A program made the translations under genes and the position numbers. From CAVRQM01 sp965246915 (GTDB lineage: Bacteria; Pseudomonadota; Alphaproteobacteria; Acetobacterales; Acetobacteraceae), in assembly GCA_965246915.1 (NCBI GenBank), contig CBDFGB010000008.1, positions 229,706-293,705 on the forward strand: a DNA stretch of 64,000 nt, in the 5' to 3' direction. Shown piece after piece: positions 59,822 to 64,000 of the stretch (positions within the stretch are counted from its first letter, which is position 1; each line of letters opens with the position of its first letter). Below the pieces are notes generated by a model. That model ran no database searches, had not been told where the DNA came from, and was given only the letters and a program-made list of their open reading frames with translations.

Positions 59822-60673
59822 ATGAAGATCGGCTTCAACATGTTGCTTTGGACGACCCACGTCACCGATTCCCACGCGCCACAGATCGCGGCGCTCAAGG
59901 CGGCCGGGTATGACGGGGTGGAAATCCCGGTCTTCGAGGGCGCGCCAACACATTTCCGCGCTCTCGGCGCTCGGTTGCGCGACGAAGGCCTCGGGGTCAC
60001 CGCGATCACCGTCGTGCCGGACGACGCGCGCAGCCCGATCTCCCCGGTCGCGGCACACCGCCAGGGTGCGGTGGACCATCTGGCCTGGGCCACGGAATGC
60101 GCCGCCGAACTCGGCTCGACCATGCTGTGCGGCCCGTTTCATCAACCGCTCGGAGTTTTCTCCGGCCAAGGTCCGACGGACGCCGAACGGGGCCATTGCG
60201 CCGAGGTGCACCGGCAGGCCGCCGAACATGCCGCGAGCGTCGGCGTCGGATTGGTCATGGAATATCTCAACCGGTTCGAATGCTACATGTTCAACACCAT
60301 GGCCGATGCGCTCGCGCACGCGGGCCGCGTCGACCACGCGAATTTCGGCGTCATGCACGACACGTTCCACGCGAACATCGAGGAACGGGACCCGATCGGG
60401 ATCATCGCCGGGAGCCTGCTGTTTCTTCGTCATATCCATATCAGCGAGAACGATCGCGGCGTGCCGGGGCGCGGCCACCTGCCCTGGCCGGACGTATTCG
60501 CTGCGATCCGGGCGAGCGGCTATGATGGATGGCTGACCATCGAGGCGTTCGGCCGCGCATTGCCGGATTTGGCGGCCGCTACCCGGGTCTGGCGCGATCT
60601 GTCGCCCTCGCCCGAGGCAGTCTACCTTGAAGGCCTAGCGCTGATCCGTCAGGGCCTCACCGTGGGATCATAG
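59822..60673 (+). CDS. Sugar 3-epimerase/isomerase (D-tagatose 3-epimerase-like TIM barrel)
   Basis: A 283-residue TIM-barrel protein with the four metal ligands of ketose 3-epimerases: E147 (VMEYLNRFE), D180 (MHDTFHANIEE), H206 (HIHISENDRG) and E241 (TIEAFGR). EYLNRFE and HISENDRG are the characteristic signatures. Likely reaction: C3 epimerisation of a ketose, for instance D-ribulose/D-xylulose or a ketohexose, which fits the D-ribulose-kinase-like gene in the neighbouring operon. Starts at the ATG at 59822 after AAGGGGGG. Transcribed divergently from the second importer. Confidence 0.85.
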   Translation: MKIGFNMLLWTTHVTDSHAPQIAALKAAGYDGVEIPVFEGAPTHFRALGARLRDEGLGVTAITVVPDDARSPISPVAAHRQGAVDHLAWATECAAELGSTMLCGPFHQPLGVFSGQGPTDAERGHCAEVHRQAAEHAASVGVGLVMEYLNRFECYMFNTMADALAHAGRVDHANFGVMHDTFHANIEERDPIGIIAGSLLFLRHIHISENDRGVPGRGHLPWPDVFAAIRASGYDGWLTIEAFGRALPDLAAATRVWRDLSPSPEAVYLEGLALIRQGLTVGS

Positions 60674-60874
60674 GCGGTAGGGCAAAATTGGCCACGCCGA
60701 GGCGAGCTGTCGGGTCCCAGGGAGTCGTGCTCGGGGCGCACTGTCAGCCCAAGGCCAGAGCCGCGACCCCTCACGCGAAACGTGACCAATCCCAGACAGA
60801 AAAAGAGATTTTTCTCTTGCAACAGAGCCTGTGGTTGTGGCGTATCTTACGCACATGTTCGCATAGGGATGCAA

Positions 60875-61153
60875 ATGTTCGACCGTGACGCCTCGGTGGC
60901 CGCCGCTGCCGAACTGTGCCTTGACCGCAATCTGTCGCTGCCCTTGGGTCGTGTCACCGCCCATATCAGGAGCGGCTGGGTTACGCTGTCCGGCTGCCTG
61001 GACTGGCCATTTCAGGCTGAAGCAGCCGAATATGGACTCAAGGATATTCCCGGCGTGATCGGCCTGACCAACTGCATCACGATCAGGGCAGGACATGGAG
61101 TGTCACACGAGGACCGGGAATTCGCGGCGGTATCCCACGGATGTGCGGACTGA
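60875..61153 (+). CDS. BON-domain protein
   Basis: A 92-residue protein consisting mainly of one BON domain (about 4-70): VAAAAELCLDRNLSLPLGRV and SGWVTLSGCLDWPFQAEAAE followed by IPGVIGLTNCITI. BON domains bind membranes or lipids; typical forms are periplasmic, but no signal peptide is seen here. The ATG at 60875 is six bases after AGGG; an ATG at 60869 is also possible. Stands alone. Confidence 0.7.
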   Translation: MFDRDASVAAAAELCLDRNLSLPLGRVTAHIRSGWVTLSGCLDWPFQAEAAEYGLKDIPGVIGLTNCITIRAGHGVSHEDREFAAVSHGCAD

Positions 61154-61184
61154 TGGAGATTTCGAGATCGCGTTGGGTGGACGC

Positions 61185-61424
61185 CTAGTTGACCACATCA
61201 GCGTCAGGTCGATCATTGCCCGGCGAGATTTCGGTGTGCCACTCGCCGGCCTGATCCTGGTATTGAATTGTGAGCGTATCTCCCGGAACCCGCTGCTCGT
61301 CGGCGGCCCGCTGCGCCGCCCTCAGCGCCTCCGCGCGGCTCGCGAACGGCTCCGAAAACGCCCCGTCGAGCGTGTAAGCCCAGCCCCCGTCGTGCGGAAC
61401 GACCCGGTAGTGAACATGAGGCAT
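61185..61424 (-). CDS. DUF2188-like small protein
   Basis: A 79-residue protein starting MPHVHYRVVPHDGGWAYTLD, with AFSEPFASRAEALRAAQRAA and GDTLTIQYQDQAGEWHTEIS. This is the compact beta-beta-alpha-beta layout of DUF2188 proteins, whose function is not known. CGGAGGAGAG precedes the ATG at 61424. The gene is 42 bases downstream of the tRNA-Lys on the same strand. Confidence 0.7.
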   Translation of the reverse strand: MPHVHYRVVPHDGGWAYTLDGAFSEPFASRAEALRAAQRAADEQRVPGDTLTIQYQDQAGEWHTEISPGNDRPDADVVN

Positions 61425-61466
61425 GAACTCTCCTCCGTGGATCGTGCGTTTGTCCAACCTTGGACC

Positions 61467-61542
61467 TGGTGGGCCCGGTGGGACTCGAACCCACGGCCAC
61501 AGGATTAAAAGTCCCGTGCTCTACCAGCTGAGCTACAGGCCC
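61467..61542 (-). tRNA. tRNA-Lys (anticodon TTT)
   Basis: A 76-base tRNA on the minus strand. The acceptor stem GGGCCTG pairs with CGGGCCC (one G-T pair), the D arm is GCTC...GAGC, and the anticodon stem CGGGA/TCCTG has a CTTTTAA loop (anticodon TTT). The T arm is GTGGG-TTCGAGT-CCCAC. A genomically encoded CCA follows the discriminator A. It separates core genes on the right from accessory genes on the left. Confidence 0.95.
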
Positions 61543-61601
61543 ACGTCGACAAACAGCCCCGCCTTGAACGCCAAGGCGGAGGCTCGGTCAAGCGCACGGC
61601 G

Positions 61602-62171
61602 CTATTTCACGTCGGCGGCAACCCGCAGATGGACGATCTTATCCGGACCCGAGACGATGCCATTGCCGCCTGCGCCGCGCTTGATCGCGTCGACGAGTTC
61701 CATGCCGGAGACGACCTGGCCCCAGATTGTATAGCTGCCGTCCAGGTTTGGCGCGGGCGCGAACATGATGAAGAACTGGCTGTTGGCGCTGTTCGGATCG
61801 GACGTGCGCGCCGCACCCACGGTGCCGCGCAGGAACCGTCGCGAACGGGTGAACTCAGCCGGCAGATCCGGCAGGTCGCTGCCGCCTGTGCCGGTGCCCG
61901 TCGGGTCGCCGCCCTGCGCCATAAAGCCCTCGATGACGCGATGGAACGGTGTTCCGTCGTAGAAACCCTTCCGTGCCAACTCTTTGATCCGAGCGACATG
62001 CTTGGGCGCGATATCGGGCAACAGCTCGATGACAACCCGCCCGCCCTTGAGGTCGAGATAGAGCGTATTCTCCAGGTCCAGTGCTGCGGCCGTGGCGGTC
62101 TGTGTGGTCATGCGAGTCCCAATCGTTACGAGTGTGGCCACGGCGAGTGCCGTGCGTCTGCGGATATTCAT
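61602..62171 (-). CDS. Cyclophilin-type peptidyl-prolyl cis-trans isomerase, exported
   Basis: A 189-residue protein: an N-terminal export signal (MNIRRRTALAVATLVTIGT, cleaved near TATAA) and a cyclophilin domain with the active-site segment FHRVIEGFMAQGGDPTGTG and NSANSQFFIMFAPAPNLDG. It catalyses prolyl isomerisation in the periplasm. Encoded nine bases after coaD, in the core order gyrA-coaD-ppi. Confidence 0.9.
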   Translation of the reverse strand: MNIRRRTALAVATLVTIGTRMTTQTATAAALDLENTLYLDLKGGRVVIELLPDIAPKHVARIKELARKGFYDGTPFHRVIEGFMAQGGDPTGTGTGGSDLPDLPAEFTRSRRFLRGTVGAARTSDPNSANSQFFIMFAPAPNLDGSYTIWGQVVSGMELVDAIKRGAGGNGIVSGPDKIVHLRVAADVK

Positions 62172-62180
62172 GGTATCTCC

Positions 62181-62729
62181 CTATTGCTCCATCGTCCCGC
62201 CGGGCACCGCGATGCGGGCCAGCATGCGCTCCAGGGTCAGCCTCGGCACGAAACTCGCGATATCGCCGCCGAGTTCAGCGACCTCCTTCACGAAGCGTGA
62301 GCTGATGAAATGGTGGCGCTCGCCAGCCATGAGGAACACGGTCTCGATCGACGGGTCTAGGCGTGAGTTCATGCCCGCCATCTGAAACTCATAGTCGAAA
62401 TCCGAAACCGCCCGAAGGCCGCGCACGATGACGCTGGCGCCGACCTCGCGAGCGAACCCGATCAGCAGCCCGTCGAACGGCAGCACCTCGATCATCGCAC
62501 CGGTACGGTCCGCGATCGGCCCAAGCTCCGCACGCACAAGCTCGACGCGCTCCTCGATCGGAAACATCGGCAGCTTGCCGGCATTGGTCGCGACACCAAT
62601 CACGAGCCGCCGGGTGATCCGCGCAACTCTCGCGATGACGTCGAGATGCCCGTTATGGATCGGATCGAACGTACCGGGGTAGACTCCGGTCCCAAACGCG
62701 ACGGCCGATGCGGGCGGCGACTCACTCAT
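62181..62729 (-). CDS. coaD: Phosphopantetheine adenylyltransferase
   Basis: A 182-residue enzyme of coenzyme A synthesis that joins ATP and 4'-phosphopantetheine to dephospho-CoA. The nucleotidyltransferase motif GTFDPIHNGH is near residues 19-28, RGLRAVSDFDYEFQMAGMN lies in the middle and the C-terminal ISSRFVKE motif is present. About 12 extra residues precede the usual start of the family. The ATG at 62729 overlaps the end of gyrA by eight bases. Cytoplasmic and essential. Confidence 0.93.
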   Translation of the reverse strand: MSESPPASAVAFGTGVYPGTFDPIHNGHLDVIARVARITRRLVIGVATNAGKLPMFPIEERVELVRAELGPIADRTGAMIEVLPFDGLLIGFAREVGASVIVRGLRAVSDFDYEFQMAGMNSRLDPSIETVFLMAGERHHFISSRFVKEVAELGGDIASFVPRLTLERMLARIAVPGGTMEQ

Positions 62730-64000
62730 CGCTGTCCGACTCGCCGGTTTCGGATGGCTCCGCCGCCTCCGGTGGCGTGTCGTCGGACGCGTCGTCAATA
62801 ACTGGAAAGACACTTGTTACCCGCTCGCCGATATCGAGTCGGAACAGCGTGACGCCCATCGTGGCGCGCCCCTTGATGCCGATCGCATCACCCGGCGTGC
62901 GGATCAGCCGGCCCGCATCGGTAACCAACATCACGTCGTCACCCGGCTGCACGACAAATGTGCCGGCAACCGCCGCTCCGGTGCGCGGCGAGAGGGTCAT
63001 GTTGGCGATTCCCTGCCCACCCCGACCCGAAACGCGATACTCAAAGGCCGAGCTGCGTTTGCCGAATCCGCCATCCGTGACAGTCAGCAGCAATTGCTCG
63101 CCATCCTCCAGCTCGGCCACCCGCTCCGGCGAGAGCGCGACATCGGCCACCGGTTCCTCTGACTCCGTCTCGACCACGTCCTCCTCGTCGCCGTTGCGGC
63201 GGCGCGCGGCGGCGATTCGCAGATAGGCCACACGCTCGTCCGGGCTTGCCTCGATATGACGCAGCACGGACAGGCTGATGACCCTGTCGCCGTGCCCGAG
63301 GCGGATGCCCCGCACGCCGGAACTATCGCGCCCGGCGAAGACCCGCAGCGTGTCCTCGGTGGCTTGAAACCGCAGGCAGCGGCCGCCCCGTGTGGCTAGA
63401 AACACGTCATCGCCCTCGCGGCAGGTGGCGACGCCGATCAGGCTGTCGCCACCGTCCTCGACTGCGCCATCGAGCTTCATGGCGATCAGGCCCGACGCGC
63501 GGACGTTGCGGAAATCGCTCAGCCGGTTGCGCCGGACGTTGCCTTGGGCAGTCGCGAAGACGAGATGCAGGCTGTCCCACAGGCTCTCGTCCTGCGGAAG
63601 AGGCAGAACGGTGGTGATCGAATCGCCACCCAGTTCCGGCAACATGTTGACCAGCGCGCGACCCTTCGCGGTGGGCGAGGCCTCCGGCAGCCGCCAGACC
63701 TTCTCGCGATACGCCTTGCCACCGCTGCTGAAGAACAGCACCCATTGATGGGTGTGCGCGATGAAGCTGCGGGTGATGACGTCGTCACCGCGCGTGCCGG
63801 CCGCGGTCCGACCCCGTCCGCCGCGGTTCTGTGCCCGGAAATCTCCATCGGCGTGCGTTTGATGAAGCCGTCGCGGGTCATCGTGACGACCATCTGGCCG
63901 GGCTCGATCAGGCTCTCGTCGTCCTGGTCGGCGACCCCGTCGACGATCTGAGTGAGGCGCGGCGTTGCCAGTTCGGCGCGGACGGCGACCAGCTCCTCGC
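62722..64000 (-). CDS. gyrA: DNA gyrase subunit A, C-terminal part (cut by window edge, with an apparent frameshift)
   Basis: The 3' part of gyrA; the gene continues beyond 64000. In the first frame (64000 to about 63845): EELVAVRAELATPRLTQIVD, MVVTMTRDGFIKRTPMEI. In a second frame (about 63843 to 62722): FRAQNRGGRGRTAAGTRGDD, VLFFSSGGKAYREKVWRLPE and the beta-pinwheel repeats (GRLIRTPGDAIGIKGRATMG) with an acidic tail ESDSDE. RAQNRGGRGR is the GyrA-box (QRRGGRG). Joining the two needs one missing base at about 63839-63843 (AAATC on the plus strand). gyrA is essential, so a base error is the likely cause. Product: the DNA-wrapping domain of gyrase. Confidence 0.92.
   Translation of the reverse strand, partial: RGAGRRPRRTGNAAPHSDRRRGRRPGRREPDRARPDGRHDDPRRLHQTHADGDFRAQNRGGRGRTAAGTRGDDVITRSFIAHTHQWVLFFSSGGKAYREKVWRLPEASPTAKGRALVNMLPELGGDSITTVLPLPQDESLWDSLHLVFATAQGNVRRNRLSDFRNVRASGLIAMKLDGAVEDGGDSLIGVATCREGDDVFLATRGGRCLRFQATEDTLRVFAGRDSSGVRGIRLGHGDRVISLSVLRHIEASPDERVAYLRIAAARRRNGDEEDVVETESEEPVADVALSPERVAELEDGEQLLLTVTDGGFGKRSSAFEYRVSGRGGQGIANMTLSPRTGAAVAGTFVVQPGDDVMLVTDAGRLIRTPGDAIGIKGRATMGVTLFRLDIGERVTSVFPVIDDASDDTPPEAAEPSETGESDSDE

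Noticed and set aside
1..64000. CRISPR array or rRNA operon
   Set aside because: No regularly spaced direct repeats and no rRNA-like segments were seen.

Overview
The window is a 64 kb stretch of a GC-rich proteobacterial chromosome. The gene families, the many four-base ATGA/GTGA overlaps, the intergenic repeat type (CGTCATGGCCGG...) and the core order gyrA-coaD-cyclophilin-tRNA-Lys all suggest an alphaproteobacterium, probably Rhodospirillales/Acetobacteraceae. That placement is inference, because no rRNA is present. Nearly everything left of the tRNA is accessory: five ABC importers, three sugar kinases, sugar dehydrogenases, regulators, a phage-like module, a toxin-antitoxin pair and a zone of decayed genes.

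Layout. 0-3.7 kb: the start of an ECF sigma factor (cut by the left edge) divergent from a secreted TPR protein, a GFA-type zinc protein and two secreted proteins of unknown function. 3.7-7.4 kb: a gene graveyard with remnants of NmrA, an IS701-type transposase, an SDR, an IS66 transposase, a LysR regulator, a Tat-signal nitroreductase-like protein and an MFS transporter, around one Rid-VOC fusion gene. 7.5-14.3 kb (+): a ribose-type operon (GntR/UTRA regulator, ribokinase, permease, binding protein, double ATPase, RbsD, PhyH dioxygenase). 14.4-27.7 kb (-): an inositol-like catabolic locus (ABC ATPase, two permeases, binding protein, two Gfo/Idh dehydrogenases, M24 hydrolase, two SDRs, GntR/FCD regulator, LVIVD protein, hydroxyacid dehydrogenase), with a FadR-type operator in front of the ABC genes and a 5'-truncated iolD above it. 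27.9-32.3 kb (-): a stand-alone phage-like module (terminase large subunit, DUF5681 protein, ParB-methyltransferase fusion, unknown protein).

32.6-43.3 kb: a nucleoside-type locus with an FAD oxidoreductase, cupin, nucleoside hydrolase, BenE-type permease, a YCII/ECF-sigma pair and a BMP-family ABC importer. A hicAB toxin-antitoxin pair lies on the opposite strand inside that ABC operon. 43.9-60.7 kb: a polyol/ketose locus with a SorC regulator, an ABC importer with two different ATPases, an erythritol-kinase-like FGGY kinase, a D-2-hydroxyacid dehydrogenase, a class II aldolase, a D-ribulose-kinase-like FGGY kinase and a HAD protein. A second binding-protein/permease set without its own ATPase and a tagatose-3-epimerase-like isomerase follow. 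60.8-64 kb: BON and DUF2188 proteins, tRNA-Lys, cyclophilin, coaD and the 3' part of gyrA.

Points most worth a second look: the two importer ATPases with complementary active-site substitutions; the unassigned tetritol/ketopentose pathway; the hicAB pair antisense within an ABC operon; the truncated iolD beside the phage module; an SDR with Met for its catalytic Lys; three genes whose conserved N-termini lack a canonical start codon; and a frameshift in gyrA that is probably a sequence error and a warning about base accuracy.
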